A DNA stretch of 64,000 nt from Streptomyces sp. NRRL S-244 (GTDB lineage: Bacteria; Actinomycetota; Actinomycetes; Streptomycetales; Streptomycetaceae): NCBI RefSeq assembly GCF_000717915.1, contig NZ_JOCX01000008.1, positions 310,001 through 374,000 on the forward strand, in the 5' to 3' direction. Shown here piece by piece: positions 1 to 7,636 of the stretch (positions are counted from its first letter, which is position 1; each line of letters starts with the position of its first letter). A program made the translations under genes and the position numbers. The notes under the pieces are model-generated. The model was given only the letters and a program-made list of their open reading frames with translations, ran no database searches and was not told where the DNA came from.

Positions 1-203
1 CGGGCCTCGGGTCGGGGCGGCCGTGGGAGCGGTCGCCGCTGATGTTCGTCGGGGCGCCGTCGTCCACGATGACCGGCAGGAACACGGTCAGCCTGGCGGT
101 GGTGGGGCTCGACGCGCGGCTGTACGTGACCTCGTCGGCGGACGACGCGGACGCGCACCTGGCGCCCTGGCTGCCGGTGGGCCCGCGCAACGCGGGCCGC
201 TGA
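1..203 (+). CDS. C-terminal fragment of a secreted propeller (PLL-like) protein, cut by the window edge
   Basis: The frame is open from the left edge and ends at TGA 201-203, so only about 66 residues are visible. The fragment resembles the C-terminus of the next gene. Here MFVGAP is followed by VVGLDARLYVT and then a PW-containing end; the full-length neighbour has MLYAGAP, VLGLDADLHIT and a PW end at the same spacing. I therefore read it as the last blade of a paralogous propeller-tailed protein, probably also PIG-L/LmbE-type. The catalytic part is off the window, so the enzyme class is inferred only from the paralogy. Confidence 0.6.
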   Translation, partial: GLGSGRPWERSPLMFVGAPSSTMTGRNTVSLAVVGLDARLYVTSSADDADAHLAPWLPVGPRNAGR

Positions 204-315
204 CGCCCCCACCCCCACCCCCCCCAACGCGCCCGGGCGGAAGGTCCTTTCCGAAAAGCAGGAGTGATCGGGCACAACGGTGAACCAAGTCCCCCGATTT
301 GGCCTCTCAGTGGAT

Positions 316-346
316 GAACTGACTGAGCTGACTGAACTGACTGAAC
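316..346. repeat. 9-bp tandem repeat in a 5' region
   Basis: GAACTGACT, GAGCTGACT and GAACTGACT follow one another without spacer (316-342), then a fourth partial GAAC. The array ends 40 bp before the PIG-L-type start at 387, so it lies in its promoter or leader. Function unknown. Confidence 0.7.
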
Positions 347-386
347 CGCCGTTCTTCCCGCCCGGAACGACCCCAAGGCGTGACCG

Positions 387-2507
387 ATGCCGATTGCCCG
401 CCGCCGCTTCCTCCTCGCTGCCCTCCTTCCCGTACTCACCGTCGGTGCCACCGGCGTGCTCGCCGTGGCGACCGGCCAGCAGACGTCGGCAGAGGCCACC
501 GCCTCCCAGGAGCAGAGCCCGGACGTCGCGCTGACCGCGAGCACCACCTCCGGATCGGTCGTCCAGATCGTCGCCCACCCCGACGACGACCTGTTCTTCA
601 TGAACCCGGACCTCAGCCGCTCGCTGTCCGCCGGCCTCCAACTCACCACCGTGTACCTGACCTCGGGCGAGGCCGACGGCCGCAACGAGGCCAACGGGGC
701 CGGCGCCAAGGACCCGGAGCAGCCCGCCGACCGCGCCCACTACGCCGAGGCCCGCCAGAACGGCATACGCTGCGCGTACGCCCAGATGGTCACCGGCGAC
801 CGCACCAGCGCCTGGAAGCGCACGGTCATACCCACCGCGGGCGGCGGCCAGGCCGAACTCGACGTGCTCATGGCCCGGCCGCAGGTCAACCTGGTCTGGC
901 TGCAGATGCGCGAGGCCCGCAATCCCACCGCCGAGAACCCGGACAGCCTGCGCGGGCTGTGGAACGGCAAGATACCGGCGCTCGGCGCCCAGCTGACCTC
1001 CGCGACCCCGGTCAAGCAGCAGTCCACGTACACCAAGGACCAGGTGGTCCGGTCGATAGCCGGGCTGCTCGCGCTCTACAAGCCGACGACGATACGCATG
1101 CAGGACCCGACGCCGGGCCGGTACCACGACACCGGCAAGTACACCGACCACCAGGACCACATGTACGGCGCCCGCTTCGTACAGGCCGCCATCGCCGCGT
1201 ACGCCGCCCAGGTCACGGACCGCCCGCGGTTCTCGGTGCAGAACTACCTCGGCTACCACAACGGCACCCTCCCGCACGCGCTGGACCCGCAGACGGCCGA
1301 GACGAAGATCGGATTCCTCAAGACGTACGCCTGGCTCGACCACGAGAACTACTGCGGCAGCCCCTCGGGTTGCGGCGACCGCAAGGTGGCGAGCAGCCCC
1401 ACCGGCCGCAACTGGGCCCAGTCGCTGCGCTACGCCCGCGCCGACAACACCTCCTGGCTGGCGGCGGGGACCGGCGGCCGGCTGTACGCCTTCGCGGCCC
1501 TGGACGGACAGATGGCCGTCTGGACCCGGCCGGGCGCGGGCGGCACGGGCGGCGGCGCGGCCGCCGGCAGCCCGGGCGCCGCCTGGACCGGCCCCGACCT
1601 GCTCCCCGGCACCGGCATCGACCCGGGCGCGAGCACCGCCCGCCTCCCCGACGGCCGCATCGCGGTCCTCGCCACCCGTACGGTCCTCGGCCCGGGACCC
1701 GCGGACTACCGGCGCGAGATCGTGTACGCCGTCCAGTCCGCGCCCGGCGGCCCGTTCGGGCCGTGGCAGTCGCTCGGCACCCCCGAGGGCACCGACGACG
1801 AGGGCACCTCCTCGATCAGCGCGCCCTCGGCGGCCGTGTCCCCGGACGGCCGGCTGACCGTCTACGTCCGCGACTCCCGCCGCACCCTGCGCGCCCGCGA
1901 GCAGCAGCCGGACGGCGTCTTCGGCGCCTGGCAGCACCTGGGCGGCGAGGACCTGCAGAGCGACCCGGTGACGGCGGTCGACGCGTCGGGGCGCCGCCAG
2001 GTGTACGCCACCACCACCAAGTCGGTCCTGGCCTGGACCCAGCCCACCCCGGGCGCCCCGCTCCAGGGGCCGTTCCCGACGGGCCTGCCGGCCACCACGG
2101 TCCCGCTGTCGGCGGCCGCGGAGGGCGCGGGCGTGCGGCTCTACTTCCGGCGCCCCGACTCGGGGGTCGTCCGTACGGCCCTGGTCACGGCGGGCACCGG
2201 CAAGCCGCAGGTCTCCAGCGTCGCGGAGGCCGGCGGCCGTGCGGGCTACGGCGCGGTCGGCGTCGCGGGCCGCCTCCTGTCGGGCCGCGCGGACACGGGC
2301 ACGGTCGGCACGACGGGCCTCGGCGGCCCGCCGGCGTGGACGGAGTCGCAGATGCTCTACGCGGGCGCCCCGGCCGGCATCCTCGAACCGTCGGGCGCAA
2401 CAACAACGGCGGTCCTGGGCCTGGACGCGGACCTCCACATCACCACAACCCCACCCAACACCCCCACCCCCCGAACCCCCTGGCACCGAGCACTCCCCCC
2501 GAAGTAA
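387..2507 (+). CDS. Secreted PIG-L/LmbE-family deacetylase with C-terminal propeller-like domain
   Basis: 706 aa. The N-terminus (RRRFLLA followed by a hydrophobic stretch to about residue 30) is an export signal, possibly Tat-type. Residues about 57-330 match the PIG-L/LmbE fold: HPDDDLFF at 64-71 is the zinc-binding and catalytic signature, and a later DHQDH motif supplies further His ligands. Family members are zinc-dependent N-deacetylases acting on GlcNAc-type groups; the substrate here is unknown. From about residue 360 the protein changes to Gly/Asp-rich repeats with W and LGTPEG-type motifs, a PLL-like beta-propeller that is probably a carbohydrate-binding module. The start ATG has only a weak AAGG upstream. 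A paralogous tail lies just upstream. Confidence 0.85.
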   Translation: MPIARRRFLLAALLPVLTVGATGVLAVATGQQTSAEATASQEQSPDVALTASTTSGSVVQIVAHPDDDLFFMNPDLSRSLSAGLQLTTVYLTSGEADGRNEANGAGAKDPEQPADRAHYAEARQNGIRCAYAQMVTGDRTSAWKRTVIPTAGGGQAELDVLMARPQVNLVWLQMREARNPTAENPDSLRGLWNGKIPALGAQLTSATPVKQQSTYTKDQVVRSIAGLLALYKPTTIRMQDPTPGRYHDTGKYTDHQDHMYGARFVQAAIAAYAAQVTDRPRFSVQNYLGYHNGTLPHALDPQTAETKIGFLKTYAWLDHENYCGSPSGCGDRKVASSPTGRNWAQSLRYARADNTSWLAAGTGGRLYAFAALDGQMAVWTRPGAGGTGGGAAAGSPGAAWTGPDLLPGTGIDPGASTARLPDGRIAVLATRTVLGPGPADYRREIVYAVQSAPGGPFGPWQSLGTPEGTDDEGTSSISAPSAAVSPDGRLTVYVRDSRRTLRAREQQPDGVFGAWQHLGGEDLQSDPVTAVDASGRRQVYATTTKSVLAWTQPTPGAPLQGPFPTGLPATTVPLSAAAEGAGVRLYFRRPDSGVVRTALVTAGTGKPQVSSVAEAGGRAGYGAVGVAGRLLSGRADTGTVGTTGLGGPPAWTESQMLYAGAPAGILEPSGATTTAVLGLDADLHITTTPPNTPTPRTPWHRALPPK

Positions 2508-2944
2508 CCCGCCCCCGCCACGCCAACGGCCCCGTTCCTCCTTGAGGTTCCTTGCCCGTCCCACCTCTTTCGCCGGGAAGCCCTTGCGGTGTGGCGGGCT
2601 TTCTTGTGGCCAAATCTTTTGCCGGGGCCAGGTCGGGGACGAGCCGCGCATAAACATGCTGGCGGCACCGGTGCAGTTTGCCGGCAAAGCGGCAATCTCG
2701 AATGGCTCCGAAGGCTCACCGCGAACTGCTGCAGCGGTCCTTCGAGTTGCACCCGCTCTTTATGCGACCGACAATGGGCGCATGGCCTTTGAGGTCCCAC
2801 GACGAAGGGCTCACCGCGGCGAGGCGCTGGCGCGCCTATAGCACACGCGGGAATGCGTAACTTCACCACCAAACCTCCCTTAGGTCAGCAACCGCCGTTG
2901 AGGTACACGTGCCCCGTTGACCTTTCATGAAGTGGAGCGCAGCG
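2508..2944. other. 437-bp intergenic stretch
   Basis: I find no convincing gene. A weak stem (AAGCCC 2578-2583 with GGGCTT 2596-2601, then TTC) could end the PIG-L-type transcript. Frames of 60-80 codons exist but lack a ribosome site and any recognisable motif. Base composition becomes less GC-rich from about 2580, as in the following gene. Confidence 0.5.
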
Positions 2945-4033
2945 ATGGGGAAAAATGCATCCGGGCTGGCCTTGCTGACCGCACTTCTGATGGGACTCGG
3001 CCTATTGACTCCCGACCCGACTAAAGCCGATACCCCCGGCGGCGAATTTATCTACAATCAAAGTTCCGGGTTGGTGGTAAACGTCATGAACGCGCGTCCA
3101 GAAGATGGCCAGTACATCAACCTCTGGCCGCGGAATGACGACGCAAAAAACGAGCAGTTCGACTTCGTGGATGCGGGCGGCGGGAAAGGCTATAAGATCG
3201 TCGCGCGCCATTCAGGCAAGTGTCTGGGACTCTACGGTGATTCCAAGGCCAACGGGGTTCAGGTCGTTCAATGGGCATGCAATGGCGGCACCAACCAGCT
3301 TTGGGAGTTCGTGGACATAGGGGACCCGGGCTGCATTCCCAGCTCCGACGGTGGTTGCGGTGAAAACGTTGTGGGATACCTCATCCAGTCAGTACACAGC
3401 GGAAAGTGTCTCGACGTGGACAACGATAATTTCCCCAACCCGCCCCAGCGAGGCGGGTTGCTGCAACAGTGGAAATGCGCCAGAACCACTGGTGACCCTT
3501 GGTGGGTCAATCAAGCGTGGGGATTGGAGACGAGTGGACAGGTTCATCCTGGCACAGCCGTTGAACCTCGCCCCCTTCCGCCGATGCCTCCTGACTCGAA
3601 ACAGATGGTCGACCAGATCATTCAGGCGCGACATGATGAGGGTAACTGCGGTGATCCGAGCGTGCGTCTTGACCCCCGACTCAGCGAGGTATCGCGCAAA
3701 CACAGCGAAGATCTGGCCGCCAACTATGCGACACTCATCGACGCCTACCCCAGAAGCGATCCCAAGCGAGGCCACATAGGCTCGGGCAACACGATGCCCG
3801 TGGATCGGATAAAAGCGGAGGGCTTCACCCCCGCACAGCGTTCTGAGAACTGGAGCTACGGCACCAACCAGACTTTCGCTCAGGCGATGGATAATTGGTT
3901 GCATCACGATGAGGCATCCAATTGGGGGCATCGCGCGGCGATCCTTGACTGCAACTACAAGGTGCTCGGTGTGGGCAAGGCCAACGGCCATAATTCACGC
4001 GTCTACTGGACACAAAACTTCGCCCTCAGGTGA
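2945..4033 (+). CDS. Secreted ricin-type lectin plus CAP (SCP/PR-1) domain protein
   Basis: 362 aa from ATG 2945, chosen because GGAG (2934-2937) sits 7 nt upstream; an in-frame ATG at 2927 has no such site. Residues 1-28 are a signal peptide. A beta-trefoil lectin follows (about 30-165), seen from SGKCLGLYG, SGKCLDVDN and the QLWEF, LQQWKC and NQAWGL (QxW-type) repeats. The C-terminal 150 residues are a CAP domain: RKHSEDL, SENWSYG and WGHRAAILDC give the His/Glu cavity residues, and two Cys could pair. The lectin likely binds a polysaccharide; the role of the CAP domain is unknown. Codon use is much less GC-biased than in neighbours (AAA, AAT, GAT common), which suggests recent transfer. 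Confidence 0.87.
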   Translation: MGKNASGLALLTALLMGLGLLTPDPTKADTPGGEFIYNQSSGLVVNVMNARPEDGQYINLWPRNDDAKNEQFDFVDAGGGKGYKIVARHSGKCLGLYGDSKANGVQVVQWACNGGTNQLWEFVDIGDPGCIPSSDGGCGENVVGYLIQSVHSGKCLDVDNDNFPNPPQRGGLLQQWKCARTTGDPWWVNQAWGLETSGQVHPGTAVEPRPLPPMPPDSKQMVDQIIQARHDEGNCGDPSVRLDPRLSEVSRKHSEDLAANYATLIDAYPRSDPKRGHIGSGNTMPVDRIKAEGFTPAQRSENWSYGTNQTFAQAMDNWLHHDEASNWGHRAAILDCNYKVLGVGKANGHNSRVYWTQNFALR

Positions 4034-4094
4034 ATAGTGATGGCGGATGCCGCGGCTGACGGCCCACAGACGGCCCAGGAGCGGTGAAACGGGT

Positions 4095-4125
4095 CCGGGC
4101 CGGCGGCCGAGTGCCGCCGGCCCGG
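4095..4125. terminator. Bidirectional hairpin terminator
   Basis: Perfect 13-bp stem (CCGGGCCGGCGGC / GCCGCCGGCCCGG) with loop CGAGT, placed between the convergent lectin-CAP and glnA2 genes. No T-tract, as is usual in Streptomyces. Confidence 0.75.
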
Positions 4126-4162
4126 GGTGCCGTGTGACTGGGGTATCGCCGCTGACCTGCGG

Positions 4163-5524
4163 TTACAGGACGGGCAGGTTCTTGCGGAGTTCGAAGGCCG
4201 TTACCTCCGAGCGGTATTCCTCCCACTCCTGCTTCTTGTTGCGGAGGAAGAAGTCGAAGACGTGCTCGCCCAGGGTTTCCGCCACCAGTTCGCTGCGTTC
4301 CATCAGGGAGATGGCCTCGCCGAGGTTCTGGGGGAGGGGTTCGATGCCCATCGCGCGGCGTTCGGCGTCGGAGAGGGCCCAGACGTCGTCGTCGGCGCCC
4401 GCCGGGAGTTCGTAGCCCTCCTCGATGCCCTTGAGGCCGGCCGCGAGGAGGACGGCGTACGTCAGGTACGGGTTGGCGCCCGAGTCGATCGAGCGGACCT
4501 CGACGCGCGAGGAGCCCGTCTTGCCCGGCTTGTACATCGGGACGCGGATCAGGGCCGAGCGGTTGTTGTGGCCCCAGCAGATGTACGAGGGTGCCTCGCC
4601 GCCGGAGCCGGCCGTGCGGGAGGAGCCGCCCCAGATGCGCTTGTAGGAGTTCACCCACTGGTTCGTCACCGCCGCCGTTTCCGCCGCGTGGCGAAGAAGG
4701 CCCGCGATGAACGAGCGGCCGACCTTCGAGAGCTGGTACTCGGCACCCGACTCGTAGAAGGCGTTGCGGTCCCCCTCGAAGAGGGAGAGGTGGGTGTGCA
4801 TGCCCGAGCCCGGGTACTCCGAGAACGGCTTCGGCATGAAGGTGGCCTGGACGCCCTGTTCGAGGGCCACCTGCTTCATGACCAGGCGGAAGGTCATGAT
4901 GTTGTCGGCCGTCGAGAGGGCGTCCGCGTAGCGGAGGTCGATCTCCTGCTGGCCCGGGGCGCCCTCGTGGTGGCTGAACTCGACCGAGATGCCCATGGAT
5001 TCGAGCATGGTGATCGCCTGGCGGCGGAAGTCCATGCCGACGTTCTGCGGAGTGTGGTCGAAATAGCCGGAGTTGTCGGCCGGGACCGGGCGGGTCCCGT
5101 CCAGCGGCTTGTCCTTCAGCAGGAAGAACTCGATCTCCGGGTGGGTGTAGAAGGTGAAGCCCAGGTCGGAGGTCTTGTTCAGGATGCGCTTGAGGACGAA
5201 GCGCGGGTCCGCGAAGGAGGGGGAGCCGTCCGGCATGAGGATGTCGCAGAACATCCGGGCGGTCCCGGGGGCCTCGGCGCGCCACGGCAGTATCTGGAAC
5301 GTGCTGGGGTCCGGCTTGGCGATCATGTCGGACTCGTAGACCCGGGCGAAGCCCTCGATGGCCGAGCCGTCGAAGCCGATGCCCTCGTCGAAGGCCTGCT
5401 CCAGCTCGGCGGGGGCGACCGCGACGGACTTCAGGAAGCCCAGTACGTCGGTGAACCACAGGCGCACGAACCGGATGTCGCGCTCCTCGAGCGTCCGGAG
5501 GACGAATTCCTGCTGCTTGTCCAT
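4163..5524 (-). CDS. glnA2: GlnA2-type glutamine synthetase-like enzyme (gamma-glutamylpolyamine synthetase)
   Basis: 453 aa from ATG 5524 (MDKQQEFVLRTLEERD). An upstream in-frame start at 5581 would add 19 atypical residues. It has the glutamine synthetase N-terminal beta-grasp (GFDGSAIEGF) and catalytic domain (FYTHPEIEFF, GMHTHLSLFE, NRSALIRVP, GANPYL). It matches my memory of Streptomyces GlnA2, which in S. coelicolor glutamylates polyamines to detoxify and catabolise them. The Tyr of the classic adenylylation loop (NLYDLPPEE in GlnA) is absent: the equivalent stretch reads EPLPQNLGEAI. AMP control is therefore not expected. It is transcribed away from the small membrane-protein gene at 5697. 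Confidence 0.9.
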   Translation of the reverse strand: MDKQQEFVLRTLEERDIRFVRLWFTDVLGFLKSVAVAPAELEQAFDEGIGFDGSAIEGFARVYESDMIAKPDPSTFQILPWRAEAPGTARMFCDILMPDGSPSFADPRFVLKRILNKTSDLGFTFYTHPEIEFFLLKDKPLDGTRPVPADNSGYFDHTPQNVGMDFRRQAITMLESMGISVEFSHHEGAPGQQEIDLRYADALSTADNIMTFRLVMKQVALEQGVQATFMPKPFSEYPGSGMHTHLSLFEGDRNAFYESGAEYQLSKVGRSFIAGLLRHAAETAAVTNQWVNSYKRIWGGSSRTAGSGGEAPSYICWGHNNRSALIRVPMYKPGKTGSSRVEVRSIDSGANPYLTYAVLLAAGLKGIEEGYELPAGADDDVWALSDAERRAMGIEPLPQNLGEAISLMERSELVAETLGEHVFDFFLRNKKQEWEEYRSEVTAFELRKNLPVL

Positions 5525-5696
5525 GCCTTCATCCTCGCAGTTCAGACGGCCTGTGCACCACTCCCCCGAGGGTGTGGGCACGGTCGGGCGGGCCCAGTAT
5601 CGCCAGCCGCGGTTTCCGCCACATTACGCACCCTTGAAAGCTCGTGGCACCCCCGCACTGACCTCGGGGCCGTCATGAGCATTACCATCTGCGCCC

Positions 5697-6080
5697 ATGG
5701 GGGGCCGGGAGCACGTACGGGGCGGGCGCACAGGGCGCCGCGTACGTCGGCATGCCGTCATCGTGGTCGCCCTCTCCGTGCTGTTCGCGGCGCTGTTCCT
5801 GTGCGTACGGCCGGGCGAGCCGCACGGAGGGACCGCCGGGGCCGCCATCACCCCCGCGACCGCGCCGCGCGCCGTCTGCGTGGCCCCCGACGAGGCGCCC
5901 GGCTGCTCCCCCTTCTCGCACGTGGCCCCCGGGGTGCTGCCCGCCCCGCCGCCCGCCGTGACCGTGCCGGGCTCCGCCCCCGATCCCGTCGCGCGCGCCG
6001 CCGACGGCGGGCCGGCCCGGCCGCACGGGACGCTCGCGCGCGCCCCCGACCTCCATGCCCTCCAAGTGCTGCGGACCTGA
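5697..6080 (+). CDS. Small membrane-anchored protein of unknown function
   Basis: 127 aa. A basic N-terminus precedes one hydrophobic segment (about residues 19-38, VIVVALSVLFAALFL). The rest is an Ala/Pro-rich extracytoplasmic tail with two Cys. I recognise no family. It is 71 bp upstream of the DUF3105 gene in the same direction, so it probably opens that transcript. The intergenic space to glnA2 (5525-5696) must hold divergent promoters. The composition is ordinary for the genome and the coding call rests on frame, start and position only. Confidence 0.6.
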   Translation: MGGREHVRGGRTGRRVRRHAVIVVALSVLFAALFLCVRPGEPHGGTAGAAITPATAPRAVCVAPDEAPGCSPFSHVAPGVLPAPPPAVTVPGSAPDPVARAADGGPARPHGTLARAPDLHALQVLRT

Positions 6081-6151
6081 CGGGTCCGGGCGCCGTACGC
6101 GCTCCACCGGATCCATCCCTCCACCCCCCTCAGCAGAAGGATTCAGGGCAC

Positions 6152-6805
6152 ATGGCCAGCAGGACCCCGTACGACCAGAACTCCCCCCAGGCCCGCATAG
6201 CCGAGATGCGCCGCGCCGAGCGGTCCCGCGACCGGCGCAACGCGGCCATCGCGATCACCGCCTCCGTGGCGGTCGCCGCCGCGCTCATCGGATTCGGCGC
6301 CTGGGTGATGATCGACAAGAAGGAGAAGAAGGACGCCGCGGCGGTGGCCGCCAAGGCCCCGGTGAACGGCGAGCAGACCTGGGACGCGAAGACGCTGGGC
6401 CGCAACCACGTCGAGACCCCGGTGAAGTACCCGATGAACCCGCCGGTCGGCGGCGACCACAGCCCGCGCTGGATGAACTGCAACGGCGACGTCTACAAGA
6501 ACGCGATCCCCGAGGTCAACGCCGTCCACTCGCTGGAGCACGGCGCGGTCTGGGTGACGTACAACGAGAAGGCCGCCAAGGGCGACGTCGACGCGCTCGC
6601 CGGGACCGTGGCCAAGACCCCGTACACGCTGATGAGCCCGGACAAGGAGCAGGCCGGCACGATCATGCTGAGCGCCTGGGGCAAGCAGCTGACGGTGGAC
6701 AAGGCGGACGACCCGCGGGTCGCGCAGTTCTTCACCAAGTACGTGCAGGGCCCGCAGACCCCCGAGCCGGGCGCGGCCTGCACCAACGGGCTGGCCGAGA
6801 AGTGA
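6152..6805 (+). CDS. DUF3105 membrane-anchored protein
   Basis: 217 aa from ATG 6152, preceded by AGAAGG (6135-6140). The N-terminus is polar and basic, followed by one transmembrane segment (about residues 31-55, IAITASVAVAAALIGFGAWVM). The outer domain carries the DUF3105 signatures PPVGGDHSPRWMNCNG and HSLEHGAVWVTY, with conserved His, Cys and Trp. The biochemical function is not established. It overlaps the next gene by 4 nt (GTGA), so the two are translationally coupled. In actinomycetes this pair occurs together, which suggests one envelope process, possibly metal or redox related (inference). Confidence 0.85.
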   Translation: MASRTPYDQNSPQARIAEMRRAERSRDRRNAAIAITASVAVAAALIGFGAWVMIDKKEKKDAAAVAAKAPVNGEQTWDAKTLGRNHVETPVKYPMNPPVGGDHSPRWMNCNGDVYKNAIPEVNAVHSLEHGAVWVTYNEKAAKGDVDALAGTVAKTPYTLMSPDKEQAGTIMLSAWGKQLTVDKADDPRVAQFFTKYVQGPQTPEPGAACTNGLAEK

Positions 6806-7515
6806 CCCGTACGTACTGGGCGGCCGGGACGGCCGTCCTGCTCGCGCTCCTGTTCGCGGTGGCGGCCACGGTCGCCTCCGCGAGCGGGGGCGAGGGGGAC
6901 GGGGACGGCTCCCGTACGTCGTCCCGCGCGCCGGGCCTCTACTCGCCGGACGCGGGCTTCGCCCGGGACATGGCCGTGCACCACCAGCAGGCGGTGGAGA
7001 TGTCGTTCGTCGTGCGGGACCGCACCAAGGACGAGCCGGTGCGCTCCCTCGCGTACGACATCGCCAACACCCAGGCCAACCAGCGGGGCATGCTGCTGGG
7101 CTGGCTGGACCTGTGGGGGCTGCCGAAGGTGGTGGCCGACGAGCCGCCGATGTCCTGGATGGGGACCGCGGATCAGCACGGCGGGCAGGACGCGAGCGGG
7201 CACGCCGGGCACGAGATGGGCGGGCACGACATGGGCGGCGTCACCGCCAAGCCCGGCGCGCTCATGCCCGGCATGGCCACCAAGGAGGAGCTCGCGCGGC
7301 TCGGCGCCGCCGAGGGCCGGGACGCGGAGGTGCTCTACCTCCAGCTGATGACCGACCACCACAAGGGCGGCGTCGCGATGGCCCAGGGCTGCGCGGCGCA
7401 GTGCGAGACCCCCGCCGAGCGGGCGCTGGCCCAGGGCATGGTCGAGGCGCAGCAGTCGGAGCTCACCCTCATGGCGGACATGCTGAAACAGCGCGGGGCT
7501 GCGCCGCGCGGGTGA
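6802..7515 (+). CDS. DUF305 ferritin-like secreted/membrane protein
   Basis: 237 aa from GTG 6802, coupled to the DUF3105 gene through GTGA. An N-terminal hydrophobic segment anchors or exports it. DUF305 is a four-helix ferritin-like fold. Its two signature helices are visible as DMAVHHQQAVEMS and LMTDHHKGGVAMA, whose His and Met residues could bind a metal. Between them lies a His/Met/Gly stretch (GHAGHEMGGHDMGG), a composition common in copper-binding proteins. A role in metal handling is inferred, not shown. Confidence 0.85.
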   Translation: MTRTYWAAGTAVLLALLFAVAATVASASGGEGDGDGSRTSSRAPGLYSPDAGFARDMAVHHQQAVEMSFVVRDRTKDEPVRSLAYDIANTQANQRGMLLGWLDLWGLPKVVADEPPMSWMGTADQHGGQDASGHAGHEMGGHDMGGVTAKPGALMPGMATKEELARLGAAEGRDAEVLYLQLMTDHHKGGVAMAQGCAAQCETPAERALAQGMVEAQQSELTLMADMLKQRGAAPRG

Positions 7516-7636
7516 CGGGACACGCTCGTACGGTGGTGAGAGGCGTCCTTTCACCCGTACGGGCGTGTGCTCCGCCGCGTGGGGAACGCCGCGGCCGAGC
7601 GCGTCCGCGACCGGCTGTGAACGCGTTCAGGGAGGT

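Noticed and set aside
2678..2860. 60-codon + frame in the same gap
   Set aside because: No ribosome site or recognisable similarity; composition alone is not enough.
2357..2872. 171-codon reverse frame over the 2.5-2.9 kb gap
   Set aside because: Overlaps the end of the PIG-L-type gene, no ribosome site and no motif; not supported as a gene.
4127..6151. 5' extension of the DUF3105 frame antisense to glnA2
   Set aside because: The true start is ATG 6152 with AGAAGG; upstream codons are antisense to glnA2.
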